A stretch of DNA of 64,000 bases from an uncultured Mediterraneibacter sp. (GCA_944384505.1 CALWTQ010000004.1:27879-91878), one strand, 5' to 3'; positions 26,680 through 35,347 are shown, counted from the first letter of the stretch. Translations and numbers: made by a program. The notes: a model not told the origin generated them from the sequence alone.

Positions 26680-28494
26680 ATGAAAACAAGAAACGTAAAA
26701 AGACTGGCCGCGTTTCTCCTCTCCTTTGTAATGGCGTTTGGCATGTGTACTATATCCGCGCCGGACAAAGCTGAGGCGGCAGAGAACATTGTGTTTACTG
26801 CTGCGGCGGATCAGAAGGATCTGAGTCCGGGTGACACAGTGAATCTGACAGTGTCTATGTCTGGAAACAGCGGAAATGTTTATGGCATGATTTTCAGAAT
26901 TTACTATGACAGCACGGTTGTAGAGCCTGTGATCGGAGCAAATAACCTTCCCGCGATTACAACGGGCGGGGCCGTGCCGGCGAATGGAACTTTTGTGCAG
27001 GTCGGCCCCACGGCGGATCAGCTCGCAGGGAGGGTGAATCTGGTGGTCGTAGGGAACGTGAATGCATTTACAGACGGGACGCTGCTGACAGCCAGCTTTA
27101 AGGTAAAAGAGGATGCAGGCGCAGGGGAGTTCGCATTTGGATTCCGTGATATTGAGCTTTCGCAGGCCGATGCGACTCCGATTACAGATTTTACGGTGAA
27201 TGACCAGACGGCAGGGCTGAATGTTTCTGTTCCGGTGACGGGCGTTACTCTGGATCAGACATCCATGACCCTGGTAAAGGGTACATCCGGACAGCTTACA
27301 GCAGCAGTAGAGCCGGCTGACGCAGCAGGATCTGTCCAATGGACAAGCAGCAATCCGGAAATCGCTTCTGTGGATGCGAACGGCCTCGTGACAGCCAATG
27401 CGGCAGGAGAAGCAGTGATTACTGCGCAGGCCGGAGGAAAGAGCGCGTCCTGCAGCGTAACAGTGACAAGCCCTCTTGCCGGAATCGCGATTGTAGGGGC
27501 GGATGGAAGAGACACTCTGAATAAAGGACAGACTCTTCAGCTCTCTGTACAGTATGATCCGGAAGACACCACAGAAGACCGAACTGTGGCATGGACAAGT
27601 TCAGACCCGTCGGTCGCTTCTGTGGACAGCGCGACGGGAGCGGTCACAGCCCTGAAGGAAGGAACAACAACCATTACCGCGACAACGACACAGACAGCAG
27701 AGGCGTTTACAGATTCTATGGAAATCACTGTGAAAGAGAACCATTTAGATCAGGCGGCAGCATCAGGTCTTGTATTTGCGGGACTGAAAGATCCGGTTTT
27801 CAAGGGACAGCAAGTATACATGAACGATTACCTCACGCTGGATGCAGTGGTAGAGAGCAATCAGATCACAGATGATATTACAGTAGACTGGTCTGTAGAA
27901 GATGAGTCGGTTGCTTCGATTGATCAGAGCGGACGCCTGACAGGATTAAAAGAAGGCGCGACAGCTGTAAAAGCAGTGATTCGCGCAGTGGACGGAAGCG
28001 GAGAGGAAGTCGGAGTTTATGAAGTAGAAACGACGGTGGAAGTGCGGGAGATCCCGCTGGATTCTATTGTATTTGACAAAGTGATTACAGAGATGAAAGT
28101 CGGCGAGACCGCGTCTCTTGGAATCCTCTATAATCCGGAGAATACAACGGACGACAGAACCGCTGTATGGGAGAGCTCAGATCCGTCTGTGATTTCCGTG
28201 GACAACGGAACACTGACTGCGCAGAAAGTGGGAACCGCTGTGATTACAGCAAGAGTAGGAGAAAAATCTGTCAGCTGTGAGATCACGGTAAAAGAGAGCC
28301 TGCCTGACAGCGGAAGCCAGACAGGAAACGGAACCCAGTCCGGAAATAATGGATCCGGCAGCGCGGGCAGCAATGCGGAAGGCGGTAATATCCAGACCGG
28401 TGATATGGCGCCAGTTGGAGCCTGGGCGGTAGCGCTGGTGTTCGCGGCAGCAGCAGTGACGGCAGTTCTGGTTCTGAAAAGGAAGATGAGATAG
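26680..28494 (+). CDS. Secreted cohesin-domain protein with bacterial Ig-like (Big2) repeats and C-terminal anchor
   Basis: Predicted surface scaffold. Signal peptide (1-32, RLAAFLLSFVMAFGMCTISA), then a cohesin-like beta domain (about 33-185: DLSPGDTVNLTVSMSGNSGN, YGMIFRIYYDSTVVEPV). Four Ig-like units follow, at least three clearly Big2 (VTGVTLDQTSMTLVKGTSGQ, AWTSSDPSVASVD, WESSDPSVISVDNG). A Gly/Ser/Asn linker leads to QTGDMAPVG, a hydrophobic segment and KRKMR, like the anchor of the protein at 11.0 kb. The start ATG 26680 follows GAGGAGG. The next gene encodes a dockerin, a plausible binding partner. Confidence 0.85.
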   Translation: MKTRNVKRLAAFLLSFVMAFGMCTISAPDKAEAAENIVFTAAADQKDLSPGDTVNLTVSMSGNSGNVYGMIFRIYYDSTVVEPVIGANNLPAITTGGAVPANGTFVQVGPTADQLAGRVNLVVVGNVNAFTDGTLLTASFKVKEDAGAGEFAFGFRDIELSQADATPITDFTVNDQTAGLNVSVPVTGVTLDQTSMTLVKGTSGQLTAAVEPADAAGSVQWTSSNPEIASVDANGLVTANAAGEAVITAQAGGKSASCSVTVTSPLAGIAIVGADGRDTLNKGQTLQLSVQYDPEDTTEDRTVAWTSSDPSVASVDSATGAVTALKEGTTTITATTTQTAEAFTDSMEITVKENHLDQAAASGLVFAGLKDPVFKGQQVYMNDYLTLDAVVESNQITDDITVDWSVEDESVASIDQSGRLTGLKEGATAVKAVIRAVDGSGEEVGVYEVETTVEVREIPLDSIVFDKVITEMKVGETASLGILYNPENTTDDRTAVWESSDPSVISVDNGTLTAQKVGTAVITARVGEKSVSCEITVKESLPDSGSQTGNGTQSGNNGSGSAGSNAEGGNIQTGDMAPVGAWAVALVFAAAAVTAVLVLKRKMR

Positions 28495-28500
28495 TGATTT

Positions 28501-28534
28501 ACAGCGCGGTACGGCAATGTGCCGCGCTGTTTTA
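28501..28534 (+). terminator. Terminator or attenuator between cohesin and dockerin genes
   Basis: ACAGCGCGGTAC (28501-28512) and GTGCCGCGCTGT (28519-28530) form a 12-base stem with one G-U pair and a six-base loop, followed by TTT and an A-rich stretch. The short T tract suggests partial read-through into the dockerin gene. Confidence 0.65.
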
Positions 28535-28565
28535 AAAATATGCCATTGATATGGAGGAAAAGGAA

Positions 28566-29981
28566 ATGAGGAAGAATCAAGAAAGACAACACAGATTAAA
28601 GAGAGTCAAAGCAGCGGGACTGATGACTGCCCTTTGCCTTTCGATGATGTCAGTCCCGGTTTTCGCGGAGGATACGGAAGCGGCAGCAGAAGCAGGGACA
28701 GAAACAGGAACGGAAGCAGGAACAGACGCCGCTGTGGAGACCTATGCGGAAGAGGAGTATTCAATAGACGGACTGCTGATCGCAAAGCACTGGGTGATTA
28801 TGGATGGAAAACCACTGACAGACTATCAGCACCCGGGAGTGACATATGACGATTCGACAAGAACTTTGACACTGAATAACGCGAATATCGAGGTTGACAA
28901 CAATGAGTTCGGATCGAGCCTTATCCCTGCGATTCAGGTAAACGGCAAAAGCTCAGCAGATGAATTCACGGTGCGTCTGATCGGGGAAAGCACGATTTCT
29001 TACAAGCAGCCTATGATAGAGAAAGACTGTGAAGCAGGAATTATGAGATTTCAGAATTTTTCGGAAGTAACGTTTACCGGGGACGGTACGCTGAATCTTG
29101 ACTGTGACGGAAATGTCTACGCCGGAATCCAGTTTATCCCGGGAAGCTATGACTACTGCGGCGCGAATAACCTGGTGATCGACGGATGTACGATTAATAT
29201 TGACGCTTCAAACTGTCAGGGCGGAACCAGGGAAGCATCGCTTGGAAAATTTCATGGAATTGAGGAGGCGGAAAGCATTACTCTGAACTCCGCAGAACTT
29301 AATATTACTGCTCAGGAGAACGCTGATCTGGCGGAATTTGACGGAGTTGTGCTGAGATCTTACCAGGTGACAGAGCCGCAGACAGTCACGGTTCAGAACA
29401 GTAAGCTCAATATTGTTGGCCCGCCCAATGGCACAGACAGTATGGCGAACGGGATGTGGCTGTGGAACGGGAACCTGAACGCAGATCATTCCGAGATCAA
29501 TATCGATCTGCGGGGGAATACAGCTGCAACAGCGATTGCCTGCTATGATTCGGGCAGCAGCCATATAACGGGATCAGGAAAAATAACGGTTAACAGCTCA
29601 GACATAACGCTTCAGACGTCAAACAGCGACAGCGCAAGTGTGATATGGGCAGAGGAGGGACTCACAGATATGGGAAACTCCACATACATGGCAGGAGATA
29701 CGATGGATACGTTGAAAGAAATAAGCAGATCAGATCTGTTCAGTAAGTATACCCCGCAGCTGTGCTCATATGATGCGCTCAAAATCACGCCGGGCAGTGC
29801 TGTGTTAAAGGGTGATGTGAATCAGGACGGAGCGGTCAACCTGCAGGATCTGATGCTCTGCCTGAATCACGCGACAGAGGTTAAGCTTCTGACTGGAGAT
29901 CAGTTCACGGCTGCGGATATGGATGGGAACGGCGCGGTGACAGTGACGGATCTGATGCAGCTGTTGAATCTGGTGATGTAG
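28566..29981 (+). CDS. Secreted dockerin-containing protein
   Basis: Exported protein of unknown main activity. Signal peptide (1-30, ending VPVFAED), an Ala/Glu/Thr-rich linker, then a ~370-residue region rich in Asn, Thr and beta strands (TYDDSTRTLTLNNANIEV, SEVTFTGDGTLNLD), suggestive of a beta-helix or adhesin-like fold. The C-terminal type I dockerin has two calcium-binding halves: GDVNQDGAVNLQDLMLCLNH and AADMDGNGAVTVTDLMQLLN. ATG 28566 has GGAGG upstream; ATG 28551 overlaps that site. No catalytic domain is recognised. Confidence 0.85.
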   Translation: MRKNQERQHRLKRVKAAGLMTALCLSMMSVPVFAEDTEAAAEAGTETGTEAGTDAAVETYAEEEYSIDGLLIAKHWVIMDGKPLTDYQHPGVTYDDSTRTLTLNNANIEVDNNEFGSSLIPAIQVNGKSSADEFTVRLIGESTISYKQPMIEKDCEAGIMRFQNFSEVTFTGDGTLNLDCDGNVYAGIQFIPGSYDYCGANNLVIDGCTINIDASNCQGGTREASLGKFHGIEEAESITLNSAELNITAQENADLAEFDGVVLRSYQVTEPQTVTVQNSKLNIVGPPNGTDSMANGMWLWNGNLNADHSEINIDLRGNTAATAIACYDSGSSHITGSGKITVNSSDITLQTSNSDSASVIWAEEGLTDMGNSTYMAGDTMDTLKEISRSDLFSKYTPQLCSYDALKITPGSAVLKGDVNQDGAVNLQDLMLCLNHATEVKLLTGDQFTAADMDGNGAVTVTDLMQLLNLVM

Positions 29982-30029
29982 ATATCTGGTGCACTGTCCC
30001 ATTTACATTTCACGTAACAGGATGGTGTA

Positions 30030-30995
30030 CTAGGAATTAAACTGTGCGTATTTCTTCGGCGAGATTCCTACCGCCTTTGTAAATGCTTTGAGGTAATTAC
30101 TGTAGTCATTGAACCCACATGCCTCACATGCCTCGTTTACGGAGTAGCCCTGGCTTAGCAGAGACTTGGACAGGGTGATCCGCTTGGCGGTGATGTATTT
30201 GTTGATTGTAGTTCCTGTAGCTGCCTTGAAAATCCGGCAGATATAAGAGCTGCTTAAGTAAAAGTGGGAGGACAGCTCATCCAGGGAGAGATCATCCTGC
30301 ATATGGGTGTTGATATAGGACAGGATAGCGTCCACCTGGGCGTTGTGGCTGCCCGAAGTCTGGGAACGGCCGGAAGCAGATCTGCCTGCTGTCCGGCGTT
30401 CTTTCGATTTCGAGGAAGATGCGGACGCAGAGGAAGTCCGGGAATCGGAGGAGACGCCTGCAATGGCTTCCGTATCTGATTCCACGCAGCGGTCGTCAAA
30501 AGCGCGGTTTAAGAATACCATCATTTCAAGGAAGACAGCCTGGTCCAGAATATCTTCTCCCAGCCCCTCGTTAGAGGAAAGCTTGTGGATATAATAGAGG
30601 AACCGGCTCTGCTCCTCAGAAGTCAGATGCATCCGGTGAGGCATCTGCGTCCCGCGGAAATGAAAGCAGCGGTCCAGGTCAGTGGAGTCGGTGGACAGGC
30701 TCTTTGTGTATTCCGGATCAATAGACATGATGATACGCTCGTGAGTCTGGCTGTCGATCTGGGACAGGTAATGACTCTCAAACTGATTGATCAGGAAGAT
30801 GTCTCCCGGCTGGATATCGTAGAAACAGTTGTCGATCAGGAACTGTTTCCCTCCGGAAATAGAATAGTAGATTTCATAACAGTCATGGATGTGCATATCC
30901 ATGGCTTTTTCATCGTTATACAGGTGCGCAAAGGCAAAAGTGTGAGTTTCCATGCACTGGCGCATGGATTCTTTGCATGATGAACAGGCTTTCAT
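30030..30995 (-). CDS. AraC-family transcriptional regulator, probable kdu activator
   Basis: N-terminal cupin sensor domain (HIHDCYEIYYSISGGKQFLI, DIFLINQFESHYL), a Ser/Arg-rich linker at about 195-225, and a C-terminal AraC DNA-binding domain (DELSSHFYLSSSYICRIFKA, GYSVNEACEACGFNDYSNYL). I start it at the ATG 30995 (MKACSSCKE), because AGGAGG lies at the right distance; the ORF can be read nine residues further. It diverges from kduI, whose promoter has a weak -35, so it likely activates kduI-kduD in response to a uronate intermediate. Confidence 0.85.
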   Translation of the reverse strand: MKACSSCKESMRQCMETHTFAFAHLYNDEKAMDMHIHDCYEIYYSISGGKQFLIDNCFYDIQPGDIFLINQFESHYLSQIDSQTHERIIMSIDPEYTKSLSTDSTDLDRCFHFRGTQMPHRMHLTSEEQSRFLYYIHKLSSNEGLGEDILDQAVFLEMMVFLNRAFDDRCVESDTEAIAGVSSDSRTSSASASSSKSKERRTAGRSASGRSQTSGSHNAQVDAILSYINTHMQDDLSLDELSSHFYLSSSYICRIFKAATGTTINKYITAKRITLSKSLLSQGYSVNEACEACGFNDYSNYLKAFTKAVGISPKKYAQFNS

Positions 30996-31070
30996 GACAC
31001 AATACCTCCTTGTTGTGTTCAATTATATAAGGGGCGTTCAGAATTTTCAATATTTATATCAAAAAAACAC

Positions 31071-31099
31071 GAGACACGGAATAAAATGAATGCTATACT
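31071..31099 (+). promoter_or_regulatory. Promoter for kduI-kduD with weak -35
   Basis: GAGACA (31071-31076), 17 bases, TATACT (31094-31099). The poor -35 fits an activator-dependent promoter next to the divergent AraC gene. Confidence 0.55.
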
Positions 31100-31160
31100 A
31101 TAAACATAAAGGCCAGAAGGGGGAAAAAACGGCCAGTTTTCTTTTTAAGGAGGATTTATC

Positions 31161-32024
31161 ATGGAAGTAAGGACGGCGGCTTCACCGAAGGATGTGAAGC
31201 ACTACACAACGGACAGATTAAGAGAGGAATTCCTTGTTCAGAATCTGTTCCAGGCTGACAAGATTAACCTTGTATACAGCCATATTGATCGTATCATCAC
31301 AGGCGCGGCGGTTCCGGTGAATGAGAAGCTGGATCTGACAGCAGGGGACGAGCTCCGCGCAGAGTATTTCCTTCAGAGAAGAGAGATGGGACTGATCAAT
31401 ATCGGCGGAGACGGAGTTGTAACAGTTGACGGAAAAGTGTACGAAATCAAAGCAAGAGACGGAATGTACATCGGAAGAGGATCAAAGGAAATTTCCTTCG
31501 AGAGCAAAGACGCTGCCAATCCGGCTAAGTTCTATCTGAACAGCGCTCCGGCTCATGTGGCTTATCCGACAGTACATATCAAACCGGAGGGAGAGCCGGA
31601 AGAAGGCGTTGTCATCATCAAGGATGAGAATAAAGTAGAATGCGGAACTCTTGAGGATGCAAACCACAGAGTGATCAATAAATACATTGTTACAAACCAG
31701 GTTCAGAGCTGTCAGCTCGCAATGGGAATGACAAGGCTGATGCCGGGAAGCGTGTGGAATACAATGCCGAGCCATACACATGACAGACGTATGGAAGTTT
31801 ATCTGTATTTCGATATGGATGACGATGCATTTGTGGTACACTATATGGGAGAACCTCAGGAGACAAGACACATTATTATGCATAATGAGGAGGCTGTAAT
31901 CTCACCGAGCTGGTCCATCCATTCAGGATGCGGCTCCAGAGCATATACATTTATCTGGGGAATGTGCGGAGAGAATCAGGACTATGACGATATGGACAAT
32001 ATCGCGAATAAAGACCTGAGATAA
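31161..32024 (+). CDS. kduI: 5-dehydro-4-deoxy-D-glucuronate isomerase
   Basis: Isomerises 5-keto-4-deoxyuronate (from unsaturated uronates of pectin or glycosaminoglycans) to 2,5-diketo-3-deoxygluconate. The protein is a bicupin; the metal-site stretch MPSHTHDRRMEVYLYFD and the C-terminal WSIHSGCGSRAYTFIWGMCGEN are typical of KduI. 287 residues compares with 278 in E. coli. AAGGAGG sits upstream of ATG 31161. kduD follows, giving consecutive pathway steps. Confidence 0.94.
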   Translation: MEVRTAASPKDVKHYTTDRLREEFLVQNLFQADKINLVYSHIDRIITGAAVPVNEKLDLTAGDELRAEYFLQRREMGLINIGGDGVVTVDGKVYEIKARDGMYIGRGSKEISFESKDAANPAKFYLNSAPAHVAYPTVHIKPEGEPEEGVVIIKDENKVECGTLEDANHRVINKYIVTNQVQSCQLAMGMTRLMPGSVWNTMPSHTHDRRMEVYLYFDMDDDAFVVHYMGEPQETRHIIMHNEEAVISPSWSIHSGCGSRAYTFIWGMCGENQDYDDMDNIANKDLR

Positions 32025-32103
32025 CAGCTCAGCCATCAGGATGGCGCGTGTTGGAATGCTGCAGCTGAGAGAAAATCTTATTCAAAAAAAGGAGAGAATG
32101 AAA

Positions 32104-32898
32104 ATGGTAAATTTTTCACTGGAAGGTAAAATTGCACTTGTAACAGGAGCTTCCTACGGAATCGGATTCGCTATTGCATCAGCTTACGCTGAAGCCGGCG
32201 CAACAATCTGTTTTAACGATATCAACCAGGAGAAGGTTGATATGGGAATGGCTTCCTACAAAGAAAAAGGCATTGACGCTCACGGATATGTGTGCGATGT
32301 AACAGACGAGGAGCAGGTAAAAGCTCTTGTCGCTAAGATCAACGAGGAAGTCGGTGTGATCGATATCCTTGTAAACAACGCAGGAATTATCTTAAGAAAG
32401 CCTATGCTTGAGACAGAGGCGTCTGAGTTCCGCAAAGTGATCGACGTTGACCTGAACGCTCCGTTCATTGTTTCCAAGGCAGTAATCCCGGGAATGATCG
32501 AAAAAGGACACGGAAAGATCATCAACATCTGCTCCATGATGAGCGAGCTGGGACGTGAGACAGTTTCCTCATACGCGGCTGCAAAAGGCGGACTGAAAAT
32601 GCTCACAAGAAACATCTGCTCCGAGTACGGCGAGTACAACATCCAGTGCAACGGTATCGGACCTGGATACATCGCTACACCGCAGACAGCTCCGCTTCGT
32701 GAGAAACAGCCGGACGGAAGCAGACACCCGTTCGATCAGTTCATCGTTTCCAAGACACCGGCGGCAAGATGGGGCAATCCGGAAGACCTGCAGGGACCGG
32801 CAGTGTTCCTCGCTTCCGACGCTTCTGATTTCGTAAACGGCCATATCCTGTATGTGGACGGCGGAATCCTCGCTTACATTGGAAAACAGCCACAGTAA
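32104..32898 (+). CDS. kduD: 2-dehydro-3-deoxy-D-gluconate 5-dehydrogenase
   Basis: SDR enzyme reducing 2,5-diketo-3-deoxygluconate to KDG with NADH. TGASYGIGFAIA cofactor loop, NNAGIILRKPM, catalytic Ser in NICSMMSELGRETVS and Tyr/Lys in SYAAAKGGLKML; it ends in VDGGILAYIGKQPQ, as in KduD. ATG 32104 is best placed after AAAGGAG; 32098 is an alternative. Its stop codon forms the first three bases of a dispersed REP-like repeat (32896-32928). KDG kinase and aldolase genes are not in the window. Confidence 0.92.
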   Translation: MVNFSLEGKIALVTGASYGIGFAIASAYAEAGATICFNDINQEKVDMGMASYKEKGIDAHGYVCDVTDEEQVKALVAKINEEVGVIDILVNNAGIILRKPMLETEASEFRKVIDVDLNAPFIVSKAVIPGMIEKGHGKIINICSMMSELGRETVSSYAAAKGGLKMLTRNICSEYGEYNIQCNGIGPGYIATPQTAPLREKQPDGSRHPFDQFIVSKTPAARWGNPEDLQGPAVFLASDASDFVNGHILYVDGGILAYIGKQPQ

Positions 32899-32928
32899 GC
32901 ACGGAGTGCGGTTTTACGGATGGCGCGG
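32896..32928. repeat. REP-like repeat, copy B (33 bases)
   Basis: Shares 28 of 33 bases with 14209-14241, all differences transitions. It starts with the stop codon of kduD. Only the right half of the copy A palindrome is present here. Confidence 0.6.
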
Positions 32929-32950
32929 CCATCAGTAGAGTATAAAAAGG

Positions 32951-32993
32951 GCGTATCACATGAGATGTTGATTTCCTCATGTGATACGCTTAT
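32951..32993. terminator. Terminator between kduD and the Rpn-type gene
   Basis: GCGTATCACATGAG (32951-32964) and CTCATGTGATACGC (32976-32989) form a perfect 14-base stem with an 11-base loop. It lies between convergent genes and can serve both. Confidence 0.75.
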
Positions 32994-33004
32994 TTGGTTG
33001 TGGA

Positions 33005-33892
33005 TCAATTCTGATTCCGATACTGTTCCAGATACTGTACTGCCTGTTCTCGGCTCAATCCATACTGTTCCATAAGCTGTGAGGCAATCTTCTCCGGGGA
33101 GATGTCGAAACTCCGGCAGGCGTTTATGAGAGCGCGTATTCCTTCTTGACGTTCTTCGTTCCGTCCCTCATTGTGTCCATTATTCCGCGCATCTTCCAGT
33201 TCATCTTTCATCAGTTCCATTAAAGCGTCACACATTTCTGAATGCACCTCCTCGAATGTTTTTTTATTTGCCCTCACGATAATATCCATGACTGTGCGGT
33301 AGAGAGGGTCTGTTTTATGCGTTTCGTAGTCTGTCAGTAAGTTCCCGATCGTTTCTGTAGTTCTGATCCTGTTGCTTAAGCTTCTGAGCCATAGATTTTC
33401 TTCCATTGGAAGCTCATGCGTTATCAGAATCTGGATCGGAATAAAATCGCCGATAATCTCGTATATCCCCGGAATCTCAGTCTGTATTTTGTAATCCCGG
33501 ATTTCCTTTAAGTGACGGATCAGCTTTCGTGGGTAATGGGAACATACAAGAGTAAGTGTCACTTCGCTGATTTTTACTGTGTCCGAATTCCCGGTCAGAG
33601 CTTTGTAGAAATTGACATATCCATATGCTTTATAAAATGCGTCAATGGATAACGTGTCATCCGGACTCTTGTATTCGATGATGTTGTATGTCCGGAAAAT
33701 TCTGCCGATATTTTTGCGAAGCGTCTGTTTGCCGGCCTTTTTGATTATCAGCATATCTGTACGGACGGGTTCTGATCCAAGCGTATGCTCCTGGATAAAC
33801 TCCAGCTGATCCGCATCTTCCTGGAATTCGATCTGAATTCCGGCATAAAACGCGGGATGCCATCGCAGCGTCTTTTTCTTTTGTTTTGCCAT
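33005..33892 (-). CDS. Rpn-family recombination-promoting nuclease / putative transposase
   Basis: PD-(D/E)XK nuclease-like protein, 295 residues. TDMLIIKKAG followed by YNIIEYKSPDD gives the Asp and ExK of the active site; the C-terminus has a charged helix (DELEDARNNGHNEGRNEERQ) and a short helical domain (ISPEKIASQLMEQYGLSREQ). Rpn proteins act in recombination or, in some cases, phage defence; many are degenerate. AAGGAGG precedes ATG 33892, and the frame reading 44 residues further has no support. No other mobile-element parts are visible around it. Confidence 0.78.
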   Translation of the reverse strand: MAKQKKKTLRWHPAFYAGIQIEFQEDADQLEFIQEHTLGSEPVRTDMLIIKKAGKQTLRKNIGRIFRTYNIIEYKSPDDTLSIDAFYKAYGYVNFYKALTGNSDTVKISEVTLTLVCSHYPRKLIRHLKEIRDYKIQTEIPGIYEIIGDFIPIQILITHELPMEENLWLRSLSNRIRTTETIGNLLTDYETHKTDPLYRTVMDIIVRANKKTFEEVHSEMCDALMELMKDELEDARNNGHNEGRNEERQEGIRALINACRSFDISPEKIASQLMEQYGLSREQAVQYLEQYRNQN

Positions 33893-34238
33893 GAAAACCT
33901 CCTTTTCGTATTGAATATGCAGGAAGTTTTCATGCCTTTCTGGAAAACTCCTGCTGAATGTGGGAACAACAAAAGCATGAATTTTCCGAAAGGAGCAGCC
34001 TTTAAAGCAAAGTAAAAGCTGCATAGAATCATCTGAAAGACCGGCAAAGCCGGTTCATTTGAACTAAAGAAAATATGCTTTGAGAGAAGTTTAACATGAA
34101 CAGAAGAGGAATTCAATGATATTATGTTATTGGAAAAACCGATAGGGGGCTGCGGAAATAGATATTTGAACATAGGTCTGTGCGAGGATATATTAGAGGT
34201 GTAAAAGTTAATTATAGCTTCAATGAGGAGGAATCAAT
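33893..34238. other. Intergenic region upstream of the Rpn-type gene
   Basis: 346 bases without a gene that I can support. It holds an imperfect hairpin (AGGAAGTTTTC with GGAAAACTCCT, near 33930-33960), a small perfect one (ACCGG-CAAAG-CCGGT, 34040-34054) and presumably divergent promoters. A sequence AAAAACCGATAG near 34130 resembles half of the LysR box found at 38.2 and 39.3 kb but lacks the ATC half. Confidence 0.4.
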
Positions 34239-34406
34239 ATGAGTAACGCGCTGCCTACAGCTAATATGCAGCCCTTCTGGGGAAAATATGTTCTCAGATC
34301 TTTGCAGGAAGGTCCACAGAAAAATGATCAAAAGGCAGAGAAGAGCAGAAAAGAACGTTTGAGGAAACTATTTCAAATGGTGGATGATTATGTGGAGCAG
34401 GCCTGA
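34239..34406 (+). CDS. Small protein, 55 residues, unknown function
   Basis: ATG 34239 follows a strong GAGGAGGAA site. The product MSNALPTANMQPFWGKYVLR continues into a highly charged helix (Lys, Arg and Glu rich, KAEKSRKERLRKLFQMVDD). No signal peptide or membrane segment. It ends 19 bases before the MBL hydrolase gene, so the two are likely cotranscribed. Family unknown to me; evidence is the ribosome site, spacing and coding-like composition. Confidence 0.5.
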   Translation: MSNALPTANMQPFWGKYVLRSLQEGPQKNDQKAEKSRKERLRKLFQMVDDYVEQA

Positions 34407-34425
34407 ATGATGAAAGGAAAATGAT

Positions 34426-35244
34426 ATGGAACAGCTGTATGTATTAGGTACGGGAAACGCGACAGCATCGCAGTCTTACAATACGTGTTTTGCAATCAGA
34501 AATGAGAATGAACTATTCCTCACGGACAGTGGAGGAGGAAACGGAATATTGAAACGGCTGTCAGATATGGGAATTGATATTAAACGTGTGCAGCATGTAT
34601 TTATCAGCCATCGGCATATGGATCATTGTCTGGGAATTCTGTGGCTTATCCGTGTGAATGCAGTGAAGATGGAAAAGGGGAAGTATGATGGCAGCCTGAA
34701 TATCTACGGGCCGGCGGAAGTCCTCGAGATGCTGGACAGATTCTGTCATGAGATGCTCAGAGAGAAATTCTATAGGATGATAGGGAAATATATCTTTTTT
34801 ATACCTGTGCAGCCAGGCGAAAAAAGAAAGATTTATTCCTGGGAGATTGAATTTTTTGACATTGACTCGAAAAAGACACTCCAATACGGATATAAAATGA
34901 AATTAAAAAATGGGAAAATACTGGTATTTACCGGAGATGAGCCATTAAGCGGAAGAACGAAAGAAAATGGAAAAGACGCTGACTGGCTGCTTCGGGAAGT
35001 ATTGTGCTGCTATGAGGATGAAAAAATATTTCATGCTTATGGGAAAAAGCATGCAACTATGAAAGAGGCTTGTGAAGAGTCCGTAAAAATGAAAGTAAAA
35101 AATGTAGTCCTCTGGCATCTGGAAGACAAAACGGACAAATCTGTACGGAAGAGCAAATATCTCTCAGAGAGCAGAATCTGGCTGGGAGCAAATGCCGGAC
35201 CGAATGTTTATGTCCCGGACGACGGAGATATTATTGATTTATAG
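34426..35244 (+). CDS. MBL-fold metallohydrolase, RNase Z-like
   Basis: Metallo-beta-lactamase fold with the metal motif HRHMDH in HVFISHRHMDHCLGILW and an early GTGNATASQSYNTCF strand as in RNase Z-type proteins. FTGDEPLSG may supply a bridging Asp, and the last His is perhaps in VVLWHLED. At 272 residues it is shorter than tRNase Z and no flexible arm is evident, so the substrate is unknown. AAGGAAAATG precedes the start. Confidence 0.78.
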   Translation: MEQLYVLGTGNATASQSYNTCFAIRNENELFLTDSGGGNGILKRLSDMGIDIKRVQHVFISHRHMDHCLGILWLIRVNAVKMEKGKYDGSLNIYGPAEVLEMLDRFCHEMLREKFYRMIGKYIFFIPVQPGEKRKIYSWEIEFFDIDSKKTLQYGYKMKLKNGKILVFTGDEPLSGRTKENGKDADWLLREVLCCYEDEKIFHAYGKKHATMKEACEESVKMKVKNVVLWHLEDKTDKSVRKSKYLSESRIWLGANAGPNVYVPDDGDIIDL

Positions 35245-35277
35245 ATTGCGGACAGGGGTGCAACAGCACCAGCAGTG

Positions 35278-35347
35278 CTGCAGAGCGTTTTAAGAGTTGA
35301 AACAGCCGATGCGTTTCTAATGTTATAAAACGCTCTGCAGTATTTTT
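35278..35347. terminator. Bidirectional terminator between the MBL gene and citX
   Basis: CTGCAGAGCGTTTTA (35278-35292) and TAAAACGCTCTGCAG (35326-35340) form a perfect 15-base stem with a long loop, followed by a T run. The right arm lies within the end of citX. Confidence 0.75.

Noticed and set aside
33005-34024. Insertion sequence around the Rpn-type protein
   Set aside because: No terminal inverted repeats or target duplications flank it, and its terminator is shared with kduD; Rpn proteins occur outside transposons.
34120-34140. Third LysR box near AAAAACCGATAG
   Set aside because: Only one half site matches; the ATC half nine bases away is missing.
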